DNA from: Burkholderiaceae bacterium
GTDB lineage: Bacteria > Pseudomonadota > Gammaproteobacteria > Burkholderiales > Burkholderiaceae_D
Assembly: GCA_031291325.1 (NCBI GenBank)
Contig: JARLJG010000044.1
Location: 1-64,000, forward strand
Length of the DNA: 64,000 nucleotides
Direction: 5' to 3'
In this document: piece after piece, positions 11,110 to 22,266 of the stretch
Layout: every line of letters starts with the position of its first letter
Position numbering within the stretch: position 1 is the stretch's first letter
Notes under the pieces: generated by a model
Databases searched by the model: none
What the model was told of the DNA's origin: nothing
The model's input: the letters and a program-made list of their open reading frames with translations, nothing else
Position numbers and translations under genes: made by a program

Positions 11110-14100
11110 GACCGTTCCATTTTTTGCAGGGCCAGTTCTTCGGCGTCTGCCTTTTTGTGCGGCGAGGCGAAGCGCTTGGCGAGCCCGTCGAAGAACAGGT
11201 AGATGACCGGCGTCGTAAACAGCGTCAACACCTGGCTGACGATCAAGCCGCCGACGATCGTGATGCCGAGCGGGTGGCGCAACTCGGAACCGACGCCGGC
11301 GCCCAGCATCAGCGGCAATGCGCCCAGCAGCGCTGCCATCGTGGTCATCAGGATCGGACGGAAACGCAGCAAACAGGCTTGATAGATGGCGTCGCGCGCG
11401 CTCATGCCTTCATTGCGCTCGGCTTCCAGCGCAAAGTCGATCATCATGATCGCGTTTTTCTTGACGATGCCGATCAGCAAGATGATGCCGATGACGGAAA
11501 TGATATCGAAATCCGCGTGGAACATCATCAACGCCAGCAGGGCGCCCATGCCGGCAGACGGCAAGGTAGACAGGATCGTGATCGGATGGATATAGCTTTC
11601 ATACAACACGCCGAGCACGATGTAGACCGTAATGACAGCCGCCAGGATCAGCAGCAAGGTGTTGCTGAGCGATTGCTGGAACGCCAGCGCCGCGCCCTGG
11701 AAGTTGATCTGGGTGGAAGCCGGCAGATTGATGTCTTTTTGCGCTGCATCGATGGCCTTGACGGCGTCGCCCAGCGACACGCCGGGCGCCAGGTTGAACG
11801 ATACGGTGGCGGCCGGGAATTGCGCAATATGGCTGATCACCAGCGGGGCCGGCTGTTCTACGATGGTGGTGATGGTGCTGAGCGCGACTTGCGGCGCGCC
11901 GGCCACGCCGGTCACGGCGCCCGGCACCACCGTGGAAATATAGATGTCCTGCAGGTCGCGCGGATTTTTTTGATACTTGGGATCGACCTCCAGAATCACG
12001 CGGTATTGATTGGTCTGCGTGTACATGGTCGACACCTGGCGCTGGCCGAACGCGCTATACAAGGTGCTGTCGATGCTGCTGGGCGTGATGCCGAGCCGGC
12101 CCGCCGTCGGGCGGTCGATCTTCATCATCGCTTGCAGCCCTTGATCCTGCAAGTCGCTGGCGACATCGCGCAATTGCGGCAGCTGGTTCAGGCGCTCGAC
12201 CAGCTTGGGCGTCCAGTCGCTGACCACCTTGGGGTCCGGGTCTTCGACGGTAAATTGATACTGCGTGCGGCTGACCCGCGATTCGATGGTGAGGTCTTGT
12301 ATCGCCTGCATGTACAGCGAAATTCCGGGGACCTTCTTGACATTTTCCTGCAGCCGGTTGATGACGTCTTGCGCGCTATCCTTGCGCTGGTCTTCCGGTT
12401 TCAGGTTGATCTGGATGCGGCCGCTGTTCAAGGTGGTGTTGACGCCGTCGATGCCGATGAAGGACGAAATGCTATCGACTGCCGGGTCTTGCAAGATGAC
12501 CTTATTGAGCGCTTGCTGCCGCTCGCTCATCGCGGAAAAGGAAATCGATTGCGAAGCCTCGGTGACGCCCTGGATCACGCCGGTGTCCTGCAGCGGGAAA
12601 AATCCCTGCGGTATGAAGATAAACAAAACCACCGTCAGCGCCATGGTGCCGATGGCAACCAGCAAGGTCGCCGTCTGCCGTTCCAGCACCCAGGTCAGCC
12701 AGACGCCGTAACGGGCGATCACGCTATCGAAGAAGCGGCCCGATGCATGGTAAAAGCGGCCTTGCTGTTCTTCCGGCGTGTGGCGCAGCAGCTTGGCGCA
12801 CATCATCGGCGTCAGGGTCAGCGAGACGACGGCGGAGATGATGATCGTCACCGCCAGCGTGATCGCAAATTCGCGGAACAGCCGGCCCACGATATCGCCC
12901 ATGAACAGCAGCGGGATCAACACCGCAATGAGCGAAATGGTCAGCGACAGGATCGTGAAGCCGATTTGCGCAGACCCCTTCAGCGCCGCCTTCAACGGCG
13001 TCTCGCCCTGTTCGATATAGCGGGCGATGTTTTCGATCATCACGATGGCGTCGTCGACCACGAAGCCGGTCGAGATGGTCAGCGCCATCAAGGTCAGGTT
13101 GTTCAGGCTGAAGCCGGCCATGTACATGAAACCGAAGGTGCCGATCAGCGACAGCGGCACCGCGATGCTGGGAATGACGGTCGCCGCCACGTTGCGCAGG
13201 AACAGGAAGATCACCATCACCACCAGCGCCACCGACAGCATCAATTCAAACTGCACGTCCTTGACCGACGCCCGGATGGTGTTGGTGCGGTCGGAGAGCA
13301 CTTTGATATCCACCGCTGCCGGCGCCGACGCTTGCAGCGACGGCAACAGGGCCTTGACGCCGTCGACCACTTCGATCACGTTGGCGCCGGGTTGGCGCTG
13401 GATGTTCAAGATGATGGCCGGGGTATCGTTGACCCACGCGGCCTGCTTCACGTTTTCCGCGCCGTCGATGACGTTGGCGACATCGGACAAAAATACCGGC
13501 GCATTATTCTTGTAGGAAACGACGACGGATTTATATTCCTTGGCCGACATCAACTGGTCGTTGGCGTTGATGGTAAACGCTTGCGCCGCGCCGTCGAAGC
13601 TGCCCTTGGCCTGGTCGACATTGGCCGCCGTGATAGCGTTTTGCAAGTCGGTGATATTCAAGCCGTAGGCGGCCAGGGCGGTCGGATTGGCCTGGATGCG
13701 CACCGCCGGGCGCTGGCCGCCGGAGAGGCTGACCAGGCCGACGCCGGTCACCTGAGATATTTTCGGCGCCAGGCGGGTATCGGCAAACGATTGCACTTGC
13801 GTCAACGGCAAGGATTTCGACGTTAATGCCAGGGTCAGGATAGGCGTGTCGGCCGGGTTGACCTTGCTATAGATCGGCGGCGCCGGCAAGCCTGCCGGCA
13901 GCAGGTTCTGGGCGGCATTGATCGCCGCCTGCACCTCTTGCTCGGCCACGTCCAGGCTCAATGCCAGTGTGAATTGCAAGGTAATCACCGAAGCGCCGCC
14001 GGAACTGGTCGACGACATTTGATTGAGTCCCGGCATTTGCCCGAACTGACGCTCCAGCGGCGCGGTCACCGACGAAGTCATCACGTTCGGACTGGCGCCC

Positions 14101-14255
14101 GGATATTGGGTCACTACCTGGATGGTCGGATAGTCGACTTCCGGCAGCGCCGACTTGGGCAGCAGGCGATACGCCAAAGTCCCGGCCACCAGGATGGCGA
14201 CCATCAACAGCGAGGTCGCGACCGGCCGCAGGATGAACGGGCGTGACATACTCAT
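11106..14255 (-). CDS. mdtB: RND multidrug efflux permease, MdtB-like (copy 2)
   Basis: A full-length 1049-residue RND antiporter. The N-terminal stretch [19 protein letters not shown], then [20 protein letters not shown], is characteristic of MdtB, as is the [17 protein letters not shown] segment. The proton relay pair is in [14 protein letters not shown] and the lysine in [14 protein letters not shown]. An AAGG ribosome-binding site lies before the ATG. It is closely similar to the upstream gene 14302-17463, most strikingly in the transmembrane blocks. It lies third in the adaptor-pump-pump-pump-pump-channel unit and overlaps the following MdtC-like start by four bases. Confidence 0.93.
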   Translation of the reverse strand: MSMSRPFILRPVATSLLMVAILVAGTLAYRLLPKSALPEVDYPTIQVVTQYPGASPNVMTSSVTAPLERQFGQMPGLNQMSSTSSGGASVITLQFTLALSLDVAEQEVQAAINAAQNLLPAGLPAPPIYSKVNPADTPILTLALTSKSLPLTQVQSFADTRLAPKISQVTGVGLVSLSGGQRPAVRIQANPTALAAYGLNITDLQNAITAANVDQAKGSFDGAAQAFTINANDQLMSAKEYKSVVVSYKNNAPVFLSDVANVIDGAENVKQAAWVNDTPAIILNIQRQPGANVIEVVDGVKALLPSLQASAPAAVDIKVLSDRTNTIRASVKDVQFELMLSVALVVMVIFLFLRNVAATVIPSIAVPLSLIGTFGFMYMAGFSLNNLTLMALTISTGFVVDDAIVMIENIARYIEQGETPLKAALKGSAQIGFTILSLTISLIAVLIPLLFMGDIVGRLFREFAITLAVTIIISAVVSLTLTPMMCAKLLRHTPEEQQGRFYHASGRFFDSVIARYGVWLTWVLERQTATLLVAIGTMALTVVLFIFIPQGFFPLQDTGVIQGVTEASQSISFSAMSERQQALNKVILQDPAVDSISSFIGIDGVNTTLNSGRIQINLKPEDQRKDSAQDVINRLQENVKKVPGISLYMQAIQDLTIESRVSRTQYQFTVEDPDPKVVSDWTPKLVERLNQLPQLRDVASDLQDQGLQAMMKIDRPTAGRLGITPSSIDSTLYSAFGQRQVSTMYTQTNQYRVILEVDPKYQKNPRDLQDIYISTVVPGAVTGVAGAPQVALSTITTIVEQPAPLVISHIAQFPAATVSFNLAPGVSLGDAVKAIDAAQKDINLPASTQINFQGAALAFQQSLSNTLLLILAAVITVYIVLGVLYESYIHPITILSTLPSAGMGALLALMMFHADFDIISVIGIILLIGIVKKNAIMMIDFALEAERNEGMSARDAIYQACLLRFRPILMTTMAALLGALPLMLGAGVGSELRHPLGITIVGGLIVSQVLTLFTTPVIYLFFDGLAKRFASPHKKADAEELALQKMERS

Positions 14256-14301
14256 GGCAAGACCTTGTTAAATAAGAATGCGATGACAGGAAGGGACCGC
14301 A

Positions 14302-17300
14302 TCATGGCTGCTCCGGTTGCGGCAGGTCCAGACCCTCGTCGTCGAAATCTTCGACGACTTCTTCGCGCGGCTTGCCAAAACGCTTGCCAAGGCGGTCGAA
14401 CGCGAGATAGATGACCGGAGTGGTAAACAGCGTCAACACCTGGCTGACGATCAAGCCGCCGACGATGCTGATGCCGAGCGGATGGCGCAATTCGGAGCCG
14501 ACGCCGGTACCCAGCATCAGCGGCAATGCGCCCAGCAACGCCGCCATCGTGGTCATCAGGATCGGACGGAAGCGCAACAGGCAGGCTTGATAGATGGCGT
14601 CGCGCGCGCTCATGCCTTCCTTGCGTTCGGCTTCCAGCGCAAAGTCGATCATCATGATCGCGTTTTTCTTGACGATGCCGATCAGCAAGATGATGCCAAT
14701 GACGGAAATGATGTCGAAATCCGAGTGGAACATCATCAGCGCCAGCAGCGCGCCCATGCCGGCCGATGGCAGCGTGGACAGGATCGTGATCGGGTGGATA
14801 TAGCTTTCATACAACACGCCGAGCACGATATAGACGGTAATGATCGCCGCCAGGATCAACAGCAAGATGTTGGAAAGCGACTGCCGGAACGCCAGCGCCG
14901 CGCCCTGGAAGTTGATTTGGGTGGAAGCCGGCAGGTTGATGTCTTGCGCCGCCGCATCGATGGCCTTGACCGCGTCGCCCAGCGACACGCCGGGGGCCAG
15001 GTTGAACGAAATTGTCGCCGCCGGGAACTGGCCGATATGGTTGACGATCAGCGGCGTCGATTCTTCGGTCAACGTGGTGATCGTGCCGAGCGGAACTTGC
15101 GGCACCTCCACCGTGTTGGTAGCCGCGCCTGTTGGAACGGTTGCAATATAGATGTCGTCCAGCGTTTTCGGCCCCTTTTGAAATTTCGGGTCGATTTCCA
15201 GGATCACGCGGTATTGATTGGTCTGCGTATACACGGTCGAAACCTGGCGCTGGCCGAACGCGCTATACAGCGTCAAGTCCAGCCCGTACGGCGTGATGCC
15301 GAGTCGGCCCGCGCTCGGGCGGTCGATCGTCAACTTCGCTTGCAAACCCTTGTCCTGCAAGTCGCTGGCGACATCGCGCAGTTCCGGCTCGTGACTCAGG
15401 CGTTCGACCAGTTTGGCGGTATTCGAGCTGACCATCTTGGCGTCGGCGTCTTCCACCGTGAATTGGTACTGCGTGCGGCTGACCCGGGTTTCGATCGTGA
15501 GGTCTTGCACCGCCTGCATGAATAGCGAGATGCCGGCGACTTGCTTGACCTTCTCCTGCAGGCGGGCGATGACTTCTTGCGCGCCATCCTTGCGCTGGCC
15601 TTCAGGCTTCAGGTTGATCTGGATGCGGCCGCTGTTCAAGGTGGTGTTGACGCCGTCGATGCCGATGAAGGACGAAATGCTTTCCACCGCCGGGTCTTGC
15701 AAGATCACTTTATTGAGCGCTTGCTGCCGCTCGCTCATGGCGGAGAAGGAAATCGATTGCGCCGCTTCGGTGATGCCCTGGATGACGCCGGTATCTTGCA
15801 GCGGGAAAAATCCTCGCGGTATGAAAATGAACAACACCACCGTCAACACAAAGGTGCCGATGGCAACCAGCAAGGTCGCGGTCTGCCGTTCCAGCACCCA
15901 GGTCAGCCAGACGCCGTAACGGGCGATCACGCGGTCCAGGAATTGCCCGGACGCGTGATAAAAGCGCCCCTGCTTTTCTTCCGGCGTGTGGCGCAGCAGT
16001 TTGGCGCACATCATCGGCGTCAAGGTCAGCGAGACGACGGCGGAGATGACGATGGTCACCGCCAGCGTGATCGCGAATTCGCGGAACAACCGGCCCACCA
16101 CGTCGCCCATGAACAATAGCGGGATCAATACGGCGATCAGCGAAATGGTCAGCGACAGGATGGTGAAGCCGATTTGCGCGGACCCTTTTAACGCCGCCTT
16201 CAACGGCGTCTCGCCCTGCTCGATATAGCGGGCGATGTTTTCGATCATCACGATCGCATCGTCGACCACGAAGCCGGTCGAAATGGTCAGCGCCATCAGG
16301 GTCAGGTTGTTCAGGCTGAAGCCGGCCAGATACATCACGCCGAAGGTGCCGATCAGCGACAGCGGCACGGCGACGCTGGGGATGATGGTCGCGGCCAGGT
16401 TGCGCAGGAACAGGAAGATCACCATGACCACGAGGGCCACCGACAGCATCAATTCGAACTCGACATCGGCGACCGATGCGCGGATGGTGTTGGTGCGGTC
16501 GGAGAGCACGCTCATTTCGATTGCCGCCGGCGCTGCGGCTTGCAGTTGCGGCAGCAGCTTCTTGATGGCGTCGACGACTGCGATCACGTTGGCGCCCGGT
16601 TGGCGCTGGATGTTCAAGATGATGGCCGGGGTCTCGTTGACCCACGCGGCTTGTTTGACGTTTTCGGCGCCGTCGATGACGTTGGCGACATCGGACAGGA
16701 ATACCGGCGCACTCTTCTTGTAGGCGACGACGATCGACTTATAGTCGTCGGCTTTGTAGAGCTGGTCGTTGCCGTCGATGGTGACGGCCTGCGATGCGCC
16801 GTCGAAACTGCCTTTGGCTTGATTGACGTTGGCCGCAGCGAGCGCGGTTTGCAAATTGGTGATATTCAAGCCGTACGCAGCCAACGCGGTCGGATTGGCT
16901 TGCACCCGCACGGCAGGGCGTTGGCCGCCGGACAGGCTGACCAGGCCGACGCCCGACACTTGCGAAATTTTGGGCGACAAATGGGTTTCGGCGAACGCCT
17001 CCACTTGCGTCAACGGCAGCGACTTCGAGGTCAGCGCCAGCGTCAAGACCGGGGTGTCGGCCGGGTTGACTTTATTGTAGACCGGCGGCGCCGGCAAGTC
17101 GGCCGGCAGCAGATTGCCGCCGGCGTTGATGGCGGCCTGCACTTCCTGTTCCGCCACGTCCAGGCTCAATGCCAGCGTGAATTGCAGCGTAATCACCGAA
17201 GCGCCGCCGGAACTGGTCGAAGACATTTGATTGAGTCCCGGCATTTGCCCGAACTGGCGCTCCAGCGGCGCAGTCACCGACGAGGTCATCACGTCCGGGC

Positions 17301-17463
17301 TGGCGCCGGGATACAGCGTCACCACCTGGATGGTCGGATAATCGACTTCCGGCAGCGCCGACTTGGGCAGCAGGCGATACGCCAGGGCCCCTGCCAGCAG
17401 GATCGCAACCATCAATAGGGAAGTTGCGACCGGCCGCAGGATGAACGGGCGTGACAAACTCAT
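14302..17463 (-). CDS. mdtB: RND multidrug efflux permease, MdtB-like (copy 1)
   Basis: The 1053-residue protein is an intact RND antiporter and the first pump after the adaptor gene. It has the MdtB-type N-terminus ([39 protein letters not shown]) and the [14 protein letters not shown] and [14 protein letters not shown] proton-relay motifs. Compared with its duplicate it has a longer acidic C-terminal tail ([20 protein letters not shown]), which ends in the cytoplasm. Start is the ATG preceded by AAGG; the spacing to the adaptor gene is 55 bp and to the next pump 46 bp. With one adaptor and one channel in the operon, the four pumps probably assemble as alternative B/C pairs. Confidence 0.93.
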   Translation of the reverse strand: MSLSRPFILRPVATSLLMVAILLAGALAYRLLPKSALPEVDYPTIQVVTLYPGASPDVMTSSVTAPLERQFGQMPGLNQMSSTSSGGASVITLQFTLALSLDVAEQEVQAAINAGGNLLPADLPAPPVYNKVNPADTPVLTLALTSKSLPLTQVEAFAETHLSPKISQVSGVGLVSLSGGQRPAVRVQANPTALAAYGLNITNLQTALAAANVNQAKGSFDGASQAVTIDGNDQLYKADDYKSIVVAYKKSAPVFLSDVANVIDGAENVKQAAWVNETPAIILNIQRQPGANVIAVVDAIKKLLPQLQAAAPAAIEMSVLSDRTNTIRASVADVEFELMLSVALVVMVIFLFLRNLAATIIPSVAVPLSLIGTFGVMYLAGFSLNNLTLMALTISTGFVVDDAIVMIENIARYIEQGETPLKAALKGSAQIGFTILSLTISLIAVLIPLLFMGDVVGRLFREFAITLAVTIVISAVVSLTLTPMMCAKLLRHTPEEKQGRFYHASGQFLDRVIARYGVWLTWVLERQTATLLVAIGTFVLTVVLFIFIPRGFFPLQDTGVIQGITEAAQSISFSAMSERQQALNKVILQDPAVESISSFIGIDGVNTTLNSGRIQINLKPEGQRKDGAQEVIARLQEKVKQVAGISLFMQAVQDLTIETRVSRTQYQFTVEDADAKMVSSNTAKLVERLSHEPELRDVASDLQDKGLQAKLTIDRPSAGRLGITPYGLDLTLYSAFGQRQVSTVYTQTNQYRVILEIDPKFQKGPKTLDDIYIATVPTGAATNTVEVPQVPLGTITTLTEESTPLIVNHIGQFPAATISFNLAPGVSLGDAVKAIDAAAQDINLPASTQINFQGAALAFRQSLSNILLLILAAIITVYIVLGVLYESYIHPITILSTLPSAGMGALLALMMFHSDFDIISVIGIILLIGIVKKNAIMMIDFALEAERKEGMSARDAIYQACLLRFRPILMTTMAALLGALPLMLGTGVGSELRHPLGISIVGGLIVSQVLTLFTTPVIYLAFDRLGKRFGKPREEVVEDFDDEGLDLPQPEQP

Positions 17464-17518
17464 CGGAAAACCTTATCGGTTGGAGCCGTCGCATCGATAC
17501 GCGAGGGAACGTGAGCGC

Positions 17519-19012
17519 TCATTGACTGGCTTTCGATGCTGGCTTGCCATCGGCAATGGCGCTGCTGTCGCCATCGCGGCGGTGATGCCTGCCCTGCCAG
17601 TTTTTTCCATCGGCGGCTGGCGCTGCATCGCTTGGCGCGGCAGCTGTGGCAGCGGCTGTTGCCGGCGCGGCTGCCTGGCCGGGAGCAGCCGGGGTCGAAG
17701 CAGCACCGTCGGCAGCGCCGCGTTTACTGTGACTGTGCGTGCCATGTGTCGAGGTGGCGTCGTCTGCCGCCGCCGGTTTGCCGGCGTCCTTGGCCGCCAC
17801 TTCCACCTTCAAGCCGTCGCGCAATTTGTCGGCGCCGTCGATCACCACCATTTCGCCCGGTTTCAGCCCGTCGTCGATCGAGGTATTGTCGCCTTCGGTG
17901 GTGCCGACTTTGACCAGACGCAAGCTGACGGTTTGATCGGCATTGACGATGTAGACGTAGGTGCCCTGGCTGCCGCGCTGCACGCCGGCCGATGGAATGA
18001 TCGTGACGCCATGTTTGGTTTCGACCAATAGGCGGGAATTGACAAATTGGCTGGGAAACAGCGCGAAATTGTCGTTGGAAAATTCGGCCTTCAAATTGAC
18101 TGTGCCGGTGCTGGCGTTCACCACATTGTCGAGCGTCAATAAAGTGCCGCTGGCCAATTTTTGATTTTGCGAGCGATCGAAGGTATCGACCGGCATTTTG
18201 ACGCCGGCTTGCAATTTTTGCATGACACCGGGAATATTGTCTTCCGGGATCGCGAATACGACCGTAATCGGTTGCAATTGGGTAATGACCACGATGCCGG
18301 TCGCATCGGACGGTTGCACGATATTGCCCGCATCGACCAGGCGCAGGCCGACCCGTCCGCTTACCGGCGCGGTAATGTTGCAATAGACCAGATTCAGTTT
18401 CTGGGTATCGATGGCAGCCTGGTCGACCTTGATTTGTCCTTCATATTGACGCACCAGCGCATCTTGTGTGGCGAGTTGCTGCTCTTGAATCGAATCTTGT
18501 TTGAAAAGAGTCTGGTAACGCACCAAGTCGACTCGCGCATTCTTGAGCAAGGCTTGGTCGTGCGCCATCGTGCCTTCCGCTTGTTCCAGCAAGACCTGAT
18601 AAGGGCGCGGATCGACGATCGCGATCAGTTGCCCTTGCTTGACCGTCTGCCCCTCGGTGAACAGGACTTTCATCAGTTGGCCGGTCAGATGCGTTTTGAC
18701 GGTAACGGTAGCCAGCGGTGTCACCGCGCCCAGGCCGTTCAGGTAGACGTCGATGTCGCCGGTCCTGGCCGCCGTGGTAACGACCACAGGCGTCGCTCCG
18801 CGTCCACTGCCGCCGCCACCACCGCTGCGGCGACCGCCGCCGCTGCCCTGCTGCGCATTGCCTTGTTGCGCACTGCCAGCCGCCGGTTTCAGGTAATAGT
18901 ACGCGCCAGCGCCTATCAGGATGGCCAGCAACAACCAAAACCACCAACGATGAATGAGTCCGTGGCGCTGGCCGTTCTGAATTCCGTTCATTGACTTGTC
19001 GATTTCATTCAT
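17519..19012 (-). CDS. mdtA: RND periplasmic adaptor (membrane fusion protein), MdtA-like
   Basis: The 497-residue protein bridges the pumps and the outer-membrane channel. It has one N-terminal membrane anchor ([19 protein letters not shown], about residues 23-42), a Gly/Ser/Arg-rich linker, then the lipoyl/beta-barrel core of HlyD-type adaptors with a helical hairpin at about 135-210. The motifs [19 protein letters not shown] and [18 protein letters not shown] are typical of MdtA. The C-terminus is an unusual, roughly 90-residue low-complexity tail rich in Ala, Pro and His/Lys. It is the first gene of the efflux unit, 277 bp behind the histidine kinase gene. Which of the two near ATG codons is used (19012 or 18991) is unclear. 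Confidence 0.92.
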   Translation of the reverse strand: MNEIDKSMNGIQNGQRHGLIHRWWFWLLLAILIGAGAYYYLKPAAGSAQQGNAQQGSGGGRRSGGGGGSGRGATPVVVTTAARTGDIDVYLNGLGAVTPLATVTVKTHLTGQLMKVLFTEGQTVKQGQLIAIVDPRPYQVLLEQAEGTMAHDQALLKNARVDLVRYQTLFKQDSIQEQQLATQDALVRQYEGQIKVDQAAIDTQKLNLVYCNITAPVSGRVGLRLVDAGNIVQPSDATGIVVITQLQPITVVFAIPEDNIPGVMQKLQAGVKMPVDTFDRSQNQKLASGTLLTLDNVVNASTGTVNLKAEFSNDNFALFPSQFVNSRLLVETKHGVTIIPSAGVQRGSQGTYVYIVNADQTVSLRLVKVGTTEGDNTSIDDGLKPGEMVVIDGADKLRDGLKVEVAAKDAGKPAAADDATSTHGTHSHSKRGAADGAASTPAAPGQAAAPATAAATAAAPSDAAPAADGKNWQGRHHRRDGDSSAIADGKPASKASQ

Positions 19013-19289
19013 GTTGGCTGAAGGAGTTTAATCTTTCGTGTTGTAGGGAGAAAATCGGGTGAAAAATATAAAAATCGCAACTTCGGCGAATTTTCATCAT
19101 GGAGGCGATAGCGATTCTCAGAAAACGATGCGTTACAGTAGCCGATTTGCCGAGTCCGCAACCTGACCGCTAGATGACAATTTTGTCAGGTAAGGGTTCC
19201 GTTGGGGATTTTTGGCGCTTCGTTCCAGGCTGTCAAAGTCAGCATCATACTTGCTTTTGGTTGCGGCTTGCGATGTCATATTTGTCAAT

Positions 19290-20765
19290 TCAGGCAGGCT
19301 CTACATTCCTCGATAAGGTGAGAATTGCGCAAAGACCGCCGCCGCTGCGCAGCGCAAGTTTGACCTCGCCGCCGTGTGCGCGCGCAATCGCCCGCGCGAT
19401 GGCCAGCCCAAGGCCGCTGCCGCCGGTATGCTTTGCGCGCGAAGATTCCATGCGCACATACGGCTCGAAGACGCGCTCCAGATCGGCTTGCGGGATACCC
19501 GGCCCGCGATCCTCGATGCGGATTTCGACGTTGTCGGGCCGCTCTGCGACCGCGATATCGATATTGCCGCCGCCGTATCGGCGCGCGTTGTCGAGCAAGT
19601 TGGTCAGGCAACGCCGCAACGCCTGCGGCCGCACCAGCATGGGCTTGACGGCGTCGCCGTGCAGCGTGATTTGGGCGCCGACCGTTGCCATGTCTTCGGT
19701 GACGCTTTCGATCAAGGCATTGAGGTCGAGGCGGGAGGTTTTTTCTCCGCTAGCACCGGCGCGCAGGAATTCGAGCGTGTTACCGATCATTTCGTCCATT
19801 TCCGACAAATCGCTTTCCATCTTCGATTTCAGTTCCCCTTCGGCAATACGTTCGATGCGCAGGCGCAAGCGGGTGATCGGCAGGCGCAGATCGTGCGATA
19901 CCGCCGCCAATGCCTGCGCGCGGGTTTCCAGGTAGCGCTTGATTTCGGCTTGCATGGCATTGAATGCGCGGGCCGCTTTGGCGACTTCCAGCGGGCCGTT
20001 TTCAGGCAGGGGCGGGCGATCCAGATTGCGGGCCAGGCCGGTGGCGGCATCGGCCAGCGACGCCAGCGGCAGCGTCAAGCGCCGCACCGCCCACGCCGAC
20101 AGCACGGCGACCGAGAGGCCCAGGATCGCCAACAAGCCGAGCAGGCGCAGCGGTCCTTCCAGCCCCGCCGCCGGCAGGCTATGGCGAAACGTGACCACGG
20201 TGCCGTCGGTCAGGCGCGCCTGGCCCTCGACGAACAGCACGCGGCTATTCCAGGGCCGACGATTGATCCGACGTTCCGATTCGACTGCTGGATTCGGCGC
20301 TGCGCGGCCAGCGGAATCGGCATCCGCCGCTTTGACCGGCGTCGTCGATTCCGGGGGGCGGGGTAGCGCAGCGCCGCTATTGTCGCGTCGACGCGGTTCG
20401 GCGCGCTTGATCGACAGAACCTGGATGACGACGGGACGTTCAAGTTCCTGTTCCACCCGCAGGATGAAGGGCTTGGCGTCCTCGCCGACCGGTTCTGTCG
20501 GTGTTGCCCACGGTTCGTCCAGGCTGATATGGGTCGGCGGCACATTGAGCGCGTGGATCAAGCGATGGCGTTCGGCGGGTTCCAGATCGTCGAGGATGGA
20601 AATTACGCCGGCAATGCGTTGCGCCGCAAAGGAACCCAGCAAGCCCTCGCCGAAACTGGCCCGATCGCTTAACGTGAGCCAGATGCCGGCGGCCTGCGCG
20701 GCGATCAGGCCGGCGCACAGCGCCAGCATGATCTGGCCAAACAACGTGCGCGGCAATATCCTCAT
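19290..20765 (-). CDS. Sensor histidine kinase, probably controlling the RND operon
   Basis: The 491-residue kinase has a first membrane helix at about 10-32, a periplasmic sensor of about 170 residues with a Pro/Arg-rich disordered stretch (120-170), and a second helix at about 205-226. A HAMP segment (227-280) and a HisKA domain with AVSHDLRLPITRLRLR follow, where His291 is the phosphorylated residue. The ATP-binding domain shows N box NLLDNARRYG, G1 box DRGPGIP and G2 box GGSGLGLAI. Its ATG overlaps the response regulator stop by four bases. In E. coli, BaeS and BaeR control mdtABC and spy. The same neighbours here suggest a similar role, although the sensor domain itself does not prove orthology. 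Confidence 0.92.
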   Translation of the reverse strand: MRILPRTLFGQIMLALCAGLIAAQAAGIWLTLSDRASFGEGLLGSFAAQRIAGVISILDDLEPAERHRLIHALNVPPTHISLDEPWATPTEPVGEDAKPFILRVEQELERPVVIQVLSIKRAEPRRRDNSGAALPRPPESTTPVKAADADSAGRAAPNPAVESERRINRRPWNSRVLFVEGQARLTDGTVVTFRHSLPAAGLEGPLRLLGLLAILGLSVAVLSAWAVRRLTLPLASLADAATGLARNLDRPPLPENGPLEVAKAARAFNAMQAEIKRYLETRAQALAAVSHDLRLPITRLRLRIERIAEGELKSKMESDLSEMDEMIGNTLEFLRAGASGEKTSRLDLNALIESVTEDMATVGAQITLHGDAVKPMLVRPQALRRCLTNLLDNARRYGGGNIDIAVAERPDNVEIRIEDRGPGIPQADLERVFEPYVRMESSRAKHTGGSGLGLAIARAIARAHGGEVKLALRSGGGLCAILTLSRNVEPA

Positions 20766-21472
20766 GCGCGGCGCTCGACTTTGCTGGCCAGCAGATACCC
20801 TTCGCTGCGGATGGTCTTGATGAGCGCGGCGTCGCCGCCTTCGTCGTTGAGGCGGCGGCGCAGGCGGCTTATCATCACGTCGATGGTGCGGTCGAACGGC
20901 CCGGCTTCGCGCCCCGACGCCACGTCGAGCAATTGATCGCGCGACAATACGCGATTCGGGTTTTCCGCCAGCAATTTAAGGATGCGGAATTCGCCGGCAG
21001 GCAGCGACACGATCACCCCCTTGCCATCGACCAGGTGGCGCGCATCGATATCGAGCACCCAGCCGGCAAATTGCAGCGCGCGCGCGGTCCTGCTGTCTTC
21101 CCTTCCTTCGCCGGCGCGCCGCAAAATGTTCTTTACCCGTGCCAGCAATTCTCTCGGAATGAAAGGTTTGTGCAAATAGTCGTCGGCGCCCATCTCCAGG
21201 CCGACGATGCGATCCATTTGGTCGCCGCGCGCGGTCAGCATCAGGATCGGTGTTTTGGCGCTGGCGCGCAGATTGCGGCACAGGGTCAAGCCATCCTCTC
21301 CCGGCAGCATCAGGTCGAGGATCACCAGGTCGATCGCATGGTTCTTGATTTGTTCCCACATTTGCGCGCCGCCGTCGGCCAGCAAGACGACAAAGTCGCG
21401 CTCGCTAAAATATTCCTGCAGCAATTGCCGCAGTTCGGCATCGTCGTCGACGACCAATATCGTTTTATTCAT
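20762..21472 (-). CDS. OmpR-family response regulator
   Basis: A 236-residue two-domain regulator. The receiver domain has acidic residues Asp10/Asp11, phosphoacceptor Asp53 in LVILDLMLPGEDG, and the HKPF lysine near residue 105. The C-terminal winged helix (about 135-232) ends with DVMISRLRRRL and IRSEGYLL, typical of the OmpR/PhoB class. It is the first gene of the RR-kinase pair and diverges from the Spy-like gene across a 198-bp gap that contains three phased TTAC-like repeats (21560-21590). The regulator may bind there to control both the pair and the divergent gene. It probably also acts on the efflux operon downstream. Confidence 0.94.
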   Translation of the reverse strand: MNKTILVVDDDAELRQLLQEYFSERDFVVLLADGGAQMWEQIKNHAIDLVILDLMLPGEDGLTLCRNLRASAKTPILMLTARGDQMDRIVGLEMGADDYLHKPFIPRELLARVKNILRRAGEGREDSRTARALQFAGWVLDIDARHLVDGKGVIVSLPAGEFRILKLLAENPNRVLSRDQLLDVASGREAGPFDRTIDVMISRLRRRLNDEGGDAALIKTIRSEGYLLASKVERRA

Positions 21473-21559
21473 TTACCAAGTCATTCGTTCAAGCGCACAG
21501 ATCGAGCACGTCCGACAAGCATAGCGTTGCGGCGCGGCGCCGCAACCGCAATCGCGCAA

Positions 21560-21590
21560 TTTATTACAAACATTTACGCTGCATTAACAA
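21560..21590. promoter_or_regulatory. Three phased TTAC-like half-sites between the regulator and spy-like genes
   Basis: Within an AT-rich stretch the pattern ATTAC, ATTTAC, ATTAAC occurs three times with the final C at 21567, 21577 and 21588, that is 10 and 11 bp apart. Helically phased direct repeats are how OmpR-family regulators bind. The position between the divergent response regulator and Spy-like genes fits an operator, but binding is inference. Confidence 0.4.
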
Positions 21591-21670
21591 ATTGGCTGGT
21601 CTCTGCAATATCTCGTTTACTTATTTGGGATTAAATTGTTGCTACCGAATTCATTGAAAGAGGACGTGCC

Positions 21671-22210
21671 GTGATTAATCTACGAAATTATTTTTCTCGC
21701 CCGCTTGCAGTTGCCGTTTTTGGCGTTGTCGCGTTGAGTGCGTCCGCTTACGCGCTGTCGGCGGCGCCGGTTGCGTCGACATCGGCTGAAGCAAAACAGG
21801 ATTGGGCCAAGGAACGCCAGGAAAGACTCAAACATTTCACCGACCGCTTGGCCAACCGTCTGGAAATCAAGGCATCGCAGCAAAATGCCTTCCAGGCTTT
21901 TGTAAAAGCATTGGAAGCCGCTGCCGAACATCCTGCCATGCAACCGGAAGTCAAGACCGATGCCGCCAGCCTGGCCCGCCAGCACGCCGATTTTGCCGCT
22001 GCGCACGCGCAAAAACTGGCGCAGATCGCCGATGCGACGGCAAAACTGCAGGAAGTGTTGAATCCCGAGCAACGCAAGACGCTCGATCAAATCGCTGCCC
22101 GGATTGCCCATCGCGGCGAGCGCCGAGGGCATGGCGACCAGGAACACGGACGCTGGAATCGCCACGAACAAGGCGGAGTTGAGCAAAAGCACGATAACGA
22201 GCAACATTGA
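21671..22210 (+). CDS. Spy/CpxP-like periplasmic stress protein
   Basis: The 179-residue product has a signal peptide (about residues 1-32, ending near ALSAAPVAS) and a highly helical mature part rich in Ala, Gln and charged residues. The LNPEQRKTLDQIAAR segment is the LTxxQ-like motif of the Spy/CpxP family, and a related IKASQQNAFQAF occurs earlier. The C-terminus is a His/Arg/Glu-rich tail (RGERRGHGDQEHGRW), which could bind metal. Family members are periplasmic chaperones or sensors of envelope stress. The start is GTG with AAAGAGGA upstream. It diverges from the two-component pair, matching the BaeR-Spy link known in enterobacteria. Confidence 0.8.
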   Translation: MINLRNYFSRPLAVAVFGVVALSASAYALSAAPVASTSAEAKQDWAKERQERLKHFTDRLANRLEIKASQQNAFQAFVKALEAAAEHPAMQPEVKTDAASLARQHADFAAAHAQKLAQIADATAKLQEVLNPEQRKTLDQIAARIAHRGERRGHGDQEHGRWNRHEQGGVEQKHDNEQH

Positions 22211-22266
22211 CCCTGGTGTCTGACGCCCGCCCAATTGAGGCCGGCGTCGCCGAAAGTGGAGGGGAA

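Noticed and set aside
11124-13826. A 900-codon open frame on the plus strand, opposite the MdtB-like pump gene, and similar ones at 7996-9762 and 14317-15525
   Set aside because: They are antisense to intact RND genes. Their translations are rich in Arg, Gln, His and Asp without any domain, which is what codon bias in G+C-rich genes produces on the opposite strand.
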